Origin: Prevotellaceae bacterium KH2P17
Lineage (GTDB): Bacteria; Bacteroidota; Bacteroidia; Bacteroidales; Bacteroidaceae
Assembly: GCA_900199655.1 (NCBI GenBank)
Contig: FZRE01000013.1
Span: 1 to 64,000 of the forward strand
Direction: 5' to 3'
DNA: 64,000 bases
Part shown: positions 54,623 to 62,241 of the stretch, one piece after another
Layout of the letters: every line of letters starts with the position of its first letter
Position numbering within the stretch: position 1 is the first letter of the stretch
The notes under the pieces: model-generated
Databases searched by the model: none
Seen by the model: only the letters and a program-made list of their open reading frames with translations
Told to the model about the DNA's origin: nothing
Position numbers and translations under genes: made by a program

Positions 54623-54710
54623 GCCGGAGCATGCTTTCGGCCGCGTTGAAAGCATCCTTCAACGCCCTTGGAGCTATGCTTCGGGAATGCTGGAGCATAG
54701 TTTTAAGCAG
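54623..54710. repeat. 22-bp dyad array, four units
   Basis: Four exact 22-bp units (54623-54644, -54666, -54688, -54710) sharing a core GGAGCATGCTTC. Each has partial dyad symmetry, clearest in GTTGAA...TTCAAC and in AGCATGCT flanked by GCCG/CGGC. The core matches the flank module beside several 70-bp elements (GCTGAAGGCATGCTTCGGG). The rest of the 54412-54740 gap holds no supported gene. Confidence 0.75.
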
Positions 54711-54742
54711 GCAGAGGGTAAAGAACAAGGGGGTAAAAAGAT

Positions 54743-54793
54743 AAAAACCGCTTCTCCATTTTCTGTTTCGCAGATTTCGGAGAGCGGTTTTTT
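54743..54793 (-). terminator. Hairpin downstream of mltG
   Basis: AAAAACCGCTTCTCC pairs with GGAGAGCGGTTTTTT with one bulge; 73 bp past the mltG stop, T-rich on both strands. Confidence 0.75.
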
Positions 54794-54865
54794 ACGTATG
54801 AATTCTTGACATTAAGCTCCGTTCCCGGTTGCATGCTGCCGGCATGGCAACCACTGTCAGAGCAG

Positions 54866-55912
54866 TTACTTGATGCCTCTGTGGTTCAGTGCGGCGGCAT
54901 ATTTGGCCGCATTGCGCAGATGTTCGTCGTACGTACGGGCAAAATTGTGCGTGCCGCTGAAGTCTTCCTTGGCGCACATGTACAGGTAGTCGTGCTTCGC
55001 GTAGTTGAGTACGGCGTCTATACCTGCCACCGACGGAATGCGGATAGGTCCCGGTGGGAGCCCCACATTCTTGTACGTGTTGTAGGGACTGTTGGTGTAG
55101 AGCATGTTGTTATAGATGCGGTGCAGGTCGAACCGCCTCAGGGCAAACTTGATGGTGGGGTCGGCCTGCAGGGGCATTCCGTTGGGATATTCGGCATCGC
55201 GGTACTTCAGCCTGTTGTAATACATGCCGGCTATCATCGGCTTTTCGCCGTCGTTGGCCGTCTCCTCGTCTATAATGCTGGCCATGGTGATAACCTGCGT
55301 CTTGCTGAGACCCATCTGTTGGGCCTTGGCCGTGCGGTCATCGTTCCAGAAAGCTTTGGCCTCCTTGTCCATTCGGTCCAAGAACTTGTCTGCCGGTATG
55401 TTCCAGTAAACGTCGTAAGTGTTAGGTATGAACATGCAGGCAATGGTCGTTGTGTCGTATCCATACTTGCGGCAGGTGGCCTCATCGGTCAGTTTGCGGT
55501 ACAAAGTGGTACTGTCTAACATGAGCTTTTGCGAGAGCTCGCCGGCCAGCCTGTCGAGAGTTCTCACCGAGGGAATGGTCAGATTGACCGGTGTCTGCAT
55601 GCCGTTTTTCAGATGGCGGAACACTGTCAGAGCGCCGTCGCCCGGCTGTATGCCGTATCTACCTGTGCGTACCTTCTTCATGTAGGCGCTGTGGCGGGCC
55701 AGCGTGCTGAACCCCTGCAGGCCATGATGCGAGGCTACGGGCGTGAGCTTGGCAAATACGGAGTCAACATTGTCGTCCGGGTCTACGTAGACATAAGCCG
55801 TTTGAGGGCTTGCCAGGAACGAGGAGAAGAAGTAATAGTAGACAAGTCCGCCTATTACCATCAGGCACAGAACTGCCGGAATGAGATATTTTTTTCGATG
55901 TTCTTTATTCAT
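54866..55912 (-). CDS. mltG: Endolytic murein transglycosylase MltG (YceG-like)
   Basis: A 348-residue inner-membrane enzyme that cuts nascent glycan strands and limits their length. One N-terminal transmembrane helix (about 8-30) is followed by a LysM-like subdomain and the YceG catalytic domain: MASIIDEETANDGEKPMIAG with the catalytic Glu, YYNRLKYRDAEYPNGMPLQADPT split over the conserved core, and the closing GTHNFARTYDEHLRN. The start MNKEHRKKYL at 55912 is supported by a minus-strand TATCTTTG box (complement of 55937-55944). Confidence 0.93.
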   Translation of the reverse strand: MNKEHRKKYLIPAVLCLMVIGGLVYYYFFSSFLASPQTAYVYVDPDDNVDSVFAKLTPVASHHGLQGFSTLARHSAYMKKVRTGRYGIQPGDGALTVFRHLKNGMQTPVNLTIPSVRTLDRLAGELSQKLMLDSTTLYRKLTDEATCRKYGYDTTTIACMFIPNTYDVYWNIPADKFLDRMDKEAKAFWNDDRTAKAQQMGLSKTQVITMASIIDEETANDGEKPMIAGMYYNRLKYRDAEYPNGMPLQADPTIKFALRRFDLHRIYNNMLYTNSPYNTYKNVGLPPGPIRIPSVAGIDAVLNYAKHDYLYMCAKEDFSGTHNFARTYDEHLRNAAKYAAALNHRGIK

Positions 55913-56082
55913 AAGGATATTCAAATATAATCGTTGCAAAGATACATGAAGTTATGCAAACGTGCAAATGTTTTATTCCTTTTCGGCCGAAGGCTTTTTC
56001 CGTTTGTGCAGAAACTTTGCTGGCATCGGCATGTAGTTTAAGGAAAAAATGGTAACTTTGCGATTGAGAAAACGATATCGGT

Positions 56083-58707
56083 ATGAAATTAAGGTTCTCC
56101 ATCCATTACGGCACATCGTGGGGACAGTCCCTGCATGTCGTCATTTCGTATTATGACGCCGATGGACGTTGTCGTTCGCACAACCTGCCCATGCAAACGC
56201 AGGACGGCGAGGTGTGGACAATGGAAACCGATGTCATGGAGTCGCGGCGCCGGCCGCTGTCGTCGGTTGATTATTACTATCGGGTCGAGGATGGCGAAGG
56301 CAAGGTTATCCGTACGGAATGGAATCTGGTGCCGCGCCGGTACAGTGTGGATACTACCAAGGAATACCTGTTCCCTGACCGGTGGAGGGATGTACCTCTG
56401 CAGCTCCATCTGTACAGCGATGCCTGTCTCACTACCACAGGCCGGCAACGGCAGGATGGGGTTGAGGTGCTCAAGTTGCCGCTCTTCAGGCGGACAGTTG
56501 TCTTCCGCGTCTCTGCTCCGCAGCTGGGCAGGGGCGAATCGGTAGGTATCTGTGGCAGTCATCCGGCCCTGGGAGACTGGAATCCGGCTAAATTTCAACG
56601 GCTCACGCCGATAGGCAACTACGAATGGGTGATTGCCGTCAATGCCTACGGACTGTATCTGCCGCTGGAATACAAGTTCGTGGTGATAGATGATGCTGCC
56701 AATCAGCTGAAGCAATGGGAAGAAGGAGAGAACCGTACAACGGGCAATGGCGGGCTGGCCGACGGCCAGGTGCTGGTGCTTTACGGCGAGAGCCTGCGCG
56801 TGAAGGAGGAACTCTGGCGATGTGCCGGGGTGGTTGTGGCTCTCTCGTCGCTGCGTTCGGAGCATTCGTTCGGCATAGGCGACTTTGGCGACCTAAAGCG
56901 GTTGGTGGATTGGGCGTCAGCTACAGGCCTACGGATGATACAACTGCTGCCGCTGAATGATACCAGACCTTACGATGCGTGCAGTGATTTTAATCCCTAT
57001 CTCGGAGTTTCCCAGTTCGCTCTCCATCCGCTGTATCTGGATTTGGAGGCATTGGGAGAACCGAAAGACAAAACTAAAAAGACTGCGTTCAGGCGTCAGC
57101 GCAGAGAACTCAACGCGTTGCCGACTATAGATTTTGAAGCTGTGGAACGAGTGAAAAAAGCCTATGCAGACCATCTCTTCAAGGCAAACGGTAGTAGAGT
57201 GCTTGCCTCCGAGGGCTTCAAGCGCTTTTTTGAAGCTAACCGTGATTGGCTCGTGCCTTATGCGGAACATGTATCATGTAGCGGCTATCCGGTTGAGGAA
57301 GTGTGGTTTGTGCAGTATTTCCTTAACCTCCAGCTTACCAAAGCCGTTTCTGAAGCGCGCCTTAAAGGCATTTCCATCGTAGGCGACTTGCCCTCGGGAA
57401 TATGCCATGACAGCGCGGAAGCTGTTCTGCATCCCGAGTTTTTCCATGCTCACGCATGGATGGGACATTTCCCCGGTGCCGGCGAAGACGACATGGCACC
57501 TGCCGATTATCAAGTAATGGACTGGAATTGCAATGGCAATTCCTATGCTGCCGACTTGCTGAAACAGTGGTGGAACCGACGGCTGGAGTACATGGAGCAG
57601 TTCTTCGACGGTATCTGCCTGGAACATGTAGCCCGTTATTTCAGGGTATGGGAAGTTCCCGCCGACCAGCTGACGGCGGTCATGGGGCACTTTGTACCCG
57701 CGTTGCCGTTGAGTATCGAGGAAATAGAACAATACGGACTGACTTTCAGGTGTGAGCTGTTCACCCGGCCATATATTTCGGATAAAATACTGGATAAAAC
57801 GTTCGGTATCCACTGCCGGTATGTAAAAGACAAGTTCCTTGACAGCATCGATGGCGGACTTTACAAGCTGAAGGGCGAATACAGCACCCAGACCCGCGTT
57901 CGTGAGCATTTTGCCGGGCTTACCGATGAGAACAGTCTCTGGATTAGAGACGGACTTTACAGTCTGATAGCCAATGTGCTTTTCCTGGAAGATGGTACGC
58001 TGCAGGACATGTATCATCCGCGTTTCGGAGTCTTCTCATCCCCCGTTTACGAGGTGTTGAAAGGTGAAGAGAAAGATGCTTTCATGCGATTGTACAACAG
58101 CTATTATTACGAACGCCACACCGACTATTGGGGTTACACGGCCAAGAAGAAGCTCGGCATGATTGCCAATGCAACCCGCATGCTGATAATAGGTGATGAC
58201 TCTGACGAGTCCTCGGAACAAACAGCCTCGGTGCTGGATGATTTCCGCATTCTCTCAGTGGAAGTGCAGACGCGCCCGAAAGCCCGCGGTAGCGAGTTCT
58301 CACATCTAGAAGCCAATCCGTACCGTAGTGTAGCAATAGCTTCTACGCCTGCCATGCCACCTTTCAGGCAATGGTGGCAGGAACATCCCGGGCATGCCCA
58401 GCGCTATTACATAACCTTGTTGCAACAGGAAGGGAGGGCTCCCAGGAACCTGCCGGCTCATCTGGCAGAGAAAGTTATAGCCCGTCATCTGTACTGTCCT
58501 TCCATGTTATGCTTGCTTGCTCTGCAGGACTGGCTGTCAATGAATGCCGACATACGGCCGGCAGAAGCCGCTACGGGGCATGCGCGGGCGCACTCGGACG
58601 AATACCAGCCGTGGCATGTCAGGATGCCGATAACCATCGAAGAGCTTTTGAAAGCAAACCAGTTTAACAATAAAATACAGACAATGGTCCGGCGCAGCAG
58701 GAGGTAA
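56083..58707 (+). CDS. GH77 4-alpha-glucanotransferase homologue with CBM20 domains, catalytic residues replaced
   Basis: An 874-residue protein with the layout of DPE2/Bacteroidetes MalQ: two N-terminal CBM20 starch-binding domains (about 1-115 and 130-245) and a GH77 barrel (about 255-860). The scaffold is clear (SLRSEHSFGIGDFGDLKRLV, GDLPSGI, FRVWEVP), but key residues differ. The nucleophile segment FRIDH is GICLEH here (Arg to Cys512, Asp to Glu514); acid/base GEDLG is GDDSD (Glu to Asp705); the transition-state HD is PA (756-757). I infer loss of glucanotransferase activity with glucan binding possibly kept. The frame is intact over 2.6 kb. Confidence 0.85.
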   Translation: MKLRFSIHYGTSWGQSLHVVISYYDADGRCRSHNLPMQTQDGEVWTMETDVMESRRRPLSSVDYYYRVEDGEGKVIRTEWNLVPRRYSVDTTKEYLFPDRWRDVPLQLHLYSDACLTTTGRQRQDGVEVLKLPLFRRTVVFRVSAPQLGRGESVGICGSHPALGDWNPAKFQRLTPIGNYEWVIAVNAYGLYLPLEYKFVVIDDAANQLKQWEEGENRTTGNGGLADGQVLVLYGESLRVKEELWRCAGVVVALSSLRSEHSFGIGDFGDLKRLVDWASATGLRMIQLLPLNDTRPYDACSDFNPYLGVSQFALHPLYLDLEALGEPKDKTKKTAFRRQRRELNALPTIDFEAVERVKKAYADHLFKANGSRVLASEGFKRFFEANRDWLVPYAEHVSCSGYPVEEVWFVQYFLNLQLTKAVSEARLKGISIVGDLPSGICHDSAEAVLHPEFFHAHAWMGHFPGAGEDDMAPADYQVMDWNCNGNSYAADLLKQWWNRRLEYMEQFFDGICLEHVARYFRVWEVPADQLTAVMGHFVPALPLSIEEIEQYGLTFRCELFTRPYISDKILDKTFGIHCRYVKDKFLDSIDGGLYKLKGEYSTQTRVREHFAGLTDENSLWIRDGLYSLIANVLFLEDGTLQDMYHPRFGVFSSPVYEVLKGEEKDAFMRLYNSYYYERHTDYWGYTAKKKLGMIANATRMLIIGDDSDESSEQTASVLDDFRILSVEVQTRPKARGSEFSHLEANPYRSVAIASTPAMPPFRQWWQEHPGHAQRYYITLLQQEGRAPRNLPAHLAEKVIARHLYCPSMLCLLALQDWLSMNADIRPAEAATGHARAHSDEYQPWHVRMPITIEELLKANQFNNKIQTMVRRSRR

Positions 58708-58731
58708 GGCTGCGTTGGTGACGCAAAGAAC

Positions 58732-59376
58732 ATGAGGTACAATACATATATATTCGATTTAGACGGCACCTTGCTCGACTCGCTTCAGGACTTGGCGGCA
58801 AGTTGCAACTATGCGCTACGATGGGCTGACATGCCCGAGCGCAGCATGGAAGAAGTAAGGAAATTCGTTGGAAACGGAGTGAAAAAGCTGATGGAGCGGG
58901 CTATCCCCGGCGGAATGGATAATCCGCGGTTCGACGAAACTTATCAAACGTTCAGGAAACATTACATGGTGCATAACCTTGACACGACGAAGGCATATCC
59001 CGGTATCATGGAGTTATTGGCGACGTTGCACAAAGAACATCGCAACATGGCTGTGGTTAGCAACAAGTTCTACGCTGCAACACAGGACCTGTGCCGCCAT
59101 TTCTTCGGCGATTACATACAAGTGGCAATAGGCGAAAGGGAAAACATCAGGAAGAAACCTGCCCCCGATACCGTGACAGAAGCACTGAGACAACTCGGCG
59201 TTTCTGCCGAAAATGCAATCTATGTGGGTGACAGCGATGTTGACATCGAGACTGCACGTAACTGCGGAATGCCGTGCGCCAGTGTCTTATGGGGATTTCG
59301 CAGTCGCGAATTCCTGATAAAACACGGGGCAGAACATCTGATAGCAAACCCTTTGGATTTGCTGGATATCAAATGA
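58732..59376 (+). CDS. HAD-superfamily phosphatase (phosphoglycolate phosphatase-like)
   Basis: A 214-residue HAD subfamily IA phosphatase: motif I FDLDGTLLDSLQ (nucleophile Asp), a helical cap, motif II VVSNKF, motif III Lys in KKPAPDT, and motif IV YVGDSDVDIETARNCG. It resembles Gph, but the substrate could be another small phosphate ester. It begins 24 bp after the GH77 homologue and is probably co-transcribed. Its last 8 bp overlap the 3' end of the convergent response regulator. Confidence 0.88.
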   Translation: MRYNTYIFDLDGTLLDSLQDLAASCNYALRWADMPERSMEEVRKFVGNGVKKLMERAIPGGMDNPRFDETYQTFRKHYMVHNLDTTKAYPGIMELLATLHKEHRNMAVVSNKFYAATQDLCRHFFGDYIQVAIGERENIRKKPAPDTVTEALRQLGVSAENAIYVGDSDVDIETARNCGMPCASVLWGFRSREFLIKHGAEHLIANPLDLLDIK

Positions 59377-60082
59377 TGGAATGTGAGTCAAAGTATTGTT
59401 GCGCAGCATCCTTGTAGCTGTCGGATATTGGTAGGAACTGATCTCCGAATACAAGACGGAATCTGTCTACCATCTGCACCTTTGGCATGTGCACGATGTA
59501 GGACCGATGAATGCGCAAGAACTCGGGATGAGGAAGTCCTTCTTCCAGCTTTTTCATGTTCATCAGGCTCATGATAGGCTTCTGGTCAGGGCCTAAATAG
59601 ATTTTGACATAGTCCTTGACGCCTTCAATGAAGATAATGTCATCCAAGTTGATGCGAACCAACTTGTATTCGCTTTTGACAAAGATGAACCGATCCTGCA
59701 TGTACGTATGTTTCATGTTGGCTTTCGTAAACCAGCTGAGACCTTTGTTGGCTGCAGCGATGAAATCTTCGTAGCTGATGGGTTTGAGCAGGTAGTCGAG
59801 TGCATCGACCTTGTATCCTTCGATTGCATACTGGCTAAAAGCTGTGGTGAAGATAACCTTGATATCCTTGGAGAGTATCTTGGCAAACTCCACTCCGCTC
59901 AGCTCCGGCATCTGAATGTCAAGGAAAATCAGATGTACTTCGTTGGTCTTGATGTCCTTGATGGCTTCTATCGCACTGTTGTAAGTTCCGACAAGATGCA
60001 GGAAAGGTGTCTTTTTAACATAACTTGTAAGCAATTCAGCTGCCAATGGTTCATCGTCAATAATTACGCAGTTCAGTGTCAT
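59369..60082 (-). CDS. LytTR-family response regulator
   Basis: A 237-residue regulator with a CheY-like receiver (CVIIDDEPLAAELL; phosphoacceptor Asp in LIFLDIQMPELSG; IFTTAFSQYAIEGYKVDALD) and a C-terminal LytTR DNA-binding domain (DDIIFIEGVKDYVKIYLG, FLRIHRSYIVHM). It overlaps the sensor kinase by 26 bp, so the two are translationally coupled. The regulated genes cannot be told from the window. Confidence 0.94.
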   Translation of the reverse strand: MTLNCVIIDDEPLAAELLTSYVKKTPFLHLVGTYNSAIEAIKDIKTNEVHLIFLDIQMPELSGVEFAKILSKDIKVIFTTAFSQYAIEGYKVDALDYLLKPISYEDFIAAANKGLSWFTKANMKHTYMQDRFIFVKSEYKLVRINLDDIIFIEGVKDYVKIYLGPDQKPIMSLMNMKKLEEGLPHPEFLRIHRSYIVHMPKVQMVDRFRLVFGDQFLPISDSYKDAAQQYFDSHSII

Positions 60083-61100
60083 AGATGATTATATTATTTG
60101 TATAAATGGTTTTATCAGAGTTGGTTATTTGTTTCCATTCGTATTTCCCTGGATAGAGAAGTTCCAAACGACGCCTAACGTGCTCGAGTCCAATGCCGTG
60201 TCCGCTCCTGTCAGCATCCGACTTTGGATAGTTGCTGTTCTCTATGGTCATGCTGATGTGCTGCCTGTCGGCCTCACAATTGAAGTGTATAAAACTCTTC
60301 TGGGTAGGTGAGATGCCGTGTTTGAAGGCATTTTCCAACAAAGGAAGCGCAATCAGAGGAGCTATTTTTATAGCATTTTCGTCCTTCACGCTTGTTTCAA
60401 AGGTCAGTTCTACACGCTCCGGCAACCTTATCTTCATCAGGTTGATGTAATTGCGGTAGAATTCCAGTTCGTTTTCCAGGCCGACTGCTTGCTCTTGGGT
60501 TTCGTATAACATGTGCCGAAGCAGTCCGCTCAACTGTAGGAGAGCCTTCTGCGCGCTGTCCTGGTTAATGGCAGTAAGCGCGTAGATATTGTTGAGCGTG
60601 TTGAGCAGGAAGTGCGGACCAATCTGCGTTCTGAGCACTTCGAGTTCGGCATGTGTACGCTCCAGTTCGGCTTTATTCTTGATATCTTCTGACTCTGCGT
60701 AGTGTTTAGAAAGCACGATAGCCGTAGCTACGGTTCCTGCCACCCACATATTGAACATGTCCCTCAGCAGGTAAAACACCTGAATCTTCACTTCAGGTAT
60801 ATCAACTCTGGTCAGATGCTCGAACAACAGGATAAAGAAAGCCAGCGAAGTGATGAGAACGCTGTTGATGAGCCAGTAGATGCCGGCTCTGGCTTTCATC
60901 AGATATCGCGGAGCAAGATACAGGAAATTGGCGAAAAAGACAATGAACAAAGATATGTGAATAAGCAAAGTTCCCATAAACTTGTTCCATTCAAATGCCT
61001 CATGGTAGTTGATAAACATGATAGGCATCAGGAAGATGGCAACCCATACAATGGTCAGCACAAGCAAACCGGGTCTTTTGAAAATACTCTTCCTTGTCAT
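60057..61100 (-). CDS. LytS/YehU-type sensor histidine kinase
   Basis: A 347-residue membrane kinase: four hydrophobic helices (about 10-140), then a His_kinase domain with phosphoacceptor His in EVLRTQIGPHFLLNTLNNIY and a compact ATPase domain (LLENAFKHGI N-box, GHGIGLEHVRRRLELLYPGK G-box). No extracytoplasmic sensor domain is apparent, so the signal may be sensed within the membrane. It is cognate to the overlapping LytTR regulator. Confidence 0.94.
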   Translation of the reverse strand: MTRKSIFKRPGLLVLTIVWVAIFLMPIMFINYHEAFEWNKFMGTLLIHISLFIVFFANFLYLAPRYLMKARAGIYWLINSVLITSLAFFILLFEHLTRVDIPEVKIQVFYLLRDMFNMWVAGTVATAIVLSKHYAESEDIKNKAELERTHAELEVLRTQIGPHFLLNTLNNIYALTAINQDSAQKALLQLSGLLRHMLYETQEQAVGLENELEFYRNYINLMKIRLPERVELTFETSVKDENAIKIAPLIALPLLENAFKHGISPTQKSFIHFNCEADRQHISMTIENSNYPKSDADRSGHGIGLEHVRRRLELLYPGKYEWKQITNSDKTIYTNNIIIYDTELRNY

Positions 61101-61188
61101 TGTCTTTGTTGGTTCTTAGGAGTCCCGGCGACATTCGCCGCCATTCAGTAACTGGCTGCAGAACATCCGTACAGTCTGCAGCCATAGG

Positions 61189-61244
61189 CCGGTCTCTTGT
61201 TTATTGGACTATTCTTGTGAAGAAAGGTTTATTTCACAGACCGG
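61189..61244. other. Hairpin between ribE and the kinase gene
   Basis: CCGGTCT (61189-61195) and AGACCGG (61238-61244) form a perfect 7-bp stem around an inner GTGAA/TTCAC hairpin. It lies 25 bp past the ribE stop and may end that transcript, though there is no T tract. Confidence 0.4.
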
Positions 61245-61268
61245 TATTAACATAAATTAATTCGATTG

Positions 61269-61871
61269 TTACTTGAAATCCTGCAACCTGGCTATGTATT
61301 TGCCCAGTATATCGAATTCTATGTTGACTACGCTGCCTATTTCTATTGTCCTGAAGTTGGTGTGTTCCCGTGTGTAGGGGATGATGGCAACCTTGAACGT
61401 GTTGGCAGTAGGTTCGCAGACTGTTAGCGAAACGCCGTTCACGGTTACCGAGCCTTTGTCTACAGTAAAGTATCCGCGACGGGCCATCGCCTTGTCCGCC
61501 TTGTATTCAAAGGTAAAGTAAGTAGACCCGTCGGCATCTTCCATGCCGATACATGTGGCCGTTTCGTCTACGTGTCCCTGTACAATATGGCCGTCAAGCC
61601 GCCCGTTCATCAGCATGGAACGCTCTACATTGACAGCAGAACCCACCTGCAGCAAGCCGAGATTCGACCTGTCTAAGGTCTCCTTCATAGCTGTAACGGT
61701 GTAGGTTCCGTCTTCTATCTTGACCACCGTGAGGCAAACACCGTTATGCGCAATACTTTGGTCAATTTTCAACGCATCGACAAATGAGCATTTAAGCGTG
61801 AAGTCCACATTGCCCTCATACTTCCTGACGGCTACTACGGTAGCCATTTCTTCTACAATACCACTGAACAT
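61269..61871 (-). CDS. ribE: Riboflavin synthase, alpha subunit
   Basis: A 200-residue enzyme that dismutates 6,7-dimethyl-8-ribityllumazine to riboflavin. Two internal lumazine-binding repeats each carry the family pattern: MFSGIVEEM, SIAHNGVCLTVV and MKETLDRSNLG in the first; GHIVQGHVDETA, SVTVNGVSLTVC and IPYTREHTNFR in the second. Full length. No other riboflavin gene is adjacent. It is preceded by a roughly 240-nt structured leader with its own terminator hairpin ending 22 bp before the ATG. Confidence 0.95.
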   Translation of the reverse strand: MFSGIVEEMATVVAVRKYEGNVDFTLKCSFVDALKIDQSIAHNGVCLTVVKIEDGTYTVTAMKETLDRSNLGLLQVGSAVNVERSMLMNGRLDGHIVQGHVDETATCIGMEDADGSTYFTFEYKADKAMARRGYFTVDKGSVTVNGVSLTVCEPTANTFKVAIIPYTREHTNFRTIEIGSVVNIEFDILGKYIARLQDFK

Positions 61872-61892
61872 ACTATACCTTATTTAATAAAT

Positions 61893-62133
61893 AAAAGGCA
61901 GGAGAGCCCTCCTGCCTTTTGTAATATAAAAAGGGTTGCACGACGATGTGATGAAAACTCCGAGTTTAAAAGATTTGAGAGTTTCCCGCCTTTGTAATCC
62001 ACCGATGCCGAAGCATTTAGTTGCAGATGCAATTTATGTGGCCCGCCATGAGCAAAAGAAGCCTTCTCGGTTTTCAATTTAATTTGATGAGTATCCCTAT
62101 CGAATCGATACAACCCCAATAGCTAACTCCTTT
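61893..62133 (-). ncRNA. Structured, terminator-ended leader upstream of ribE
   Basis: Transcription is expected from a minus-strand promoter (complement of 62140-62171). The RNA has several hairpins: UAUCG-AUU-CGAUA, UUGCA-UC-UGCAA, AUGC-UUCG-GCAU (a stable tetraloop) and AAACU-CGG-AGUUU. It ends in a perfect 12-bp terminator stem AAAAGGCAGGAG-agcc-CTCCTGCCTTTT (61893-61920). This is riboswitch or attenuator architecture. The FMN riboswitch consensus is not recognisable. A 79-codon minus-strand frame covers it but lacks an ATG. Confidence 0.55.
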
Positions 62134-62139
62134 CTGTTG

Positions 62140-62171
62140 CAAAGATAGCACAATCTGCAGATATTGACAAG
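62140..62171 (-). promoter_or_regulatory. Promoter of the ribE leader
   Basis: On the minus strand CTTG (complement of 62168-62171), 20 bp, TATCTTTG (complement of 62140-62147). Confidence 0.65.
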
Positions 62172-62186
62172 TAAAACGCACGTTTT

Positions 62187-62218
62187 TTTCACCCGTTCCT
62201 ATAAAATGATTATCTTTG
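62187..62218 (+). promoter_or_regulatory. fhs promoter
   Basis: TTTC (62187-62190), 20 bp, TATCTTTG (62211-62218), 23 bp before the ATG. Confidence 0.65.
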
Positions 62219-62241
62219 CAGTAAACAAATAACTAAATCTA

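Noticed and set aside
61880-62119. 79-residue minus-strand protein
   Set aside because: No ATG start; the frame lies between a promoter and an intrinsic terminator and is filled with RNA hairpins, so a structured leader is more likely.
61893-62133. tmRNA or FMN riboswitch
   Set aside because: The GGGGTTG...GATTCGATAGGG start recalls tmRNA, but the RNA is too short and lacks the tRNA-like 3' end; the FMN core (GGTGAAATTCCC-type) is absent.
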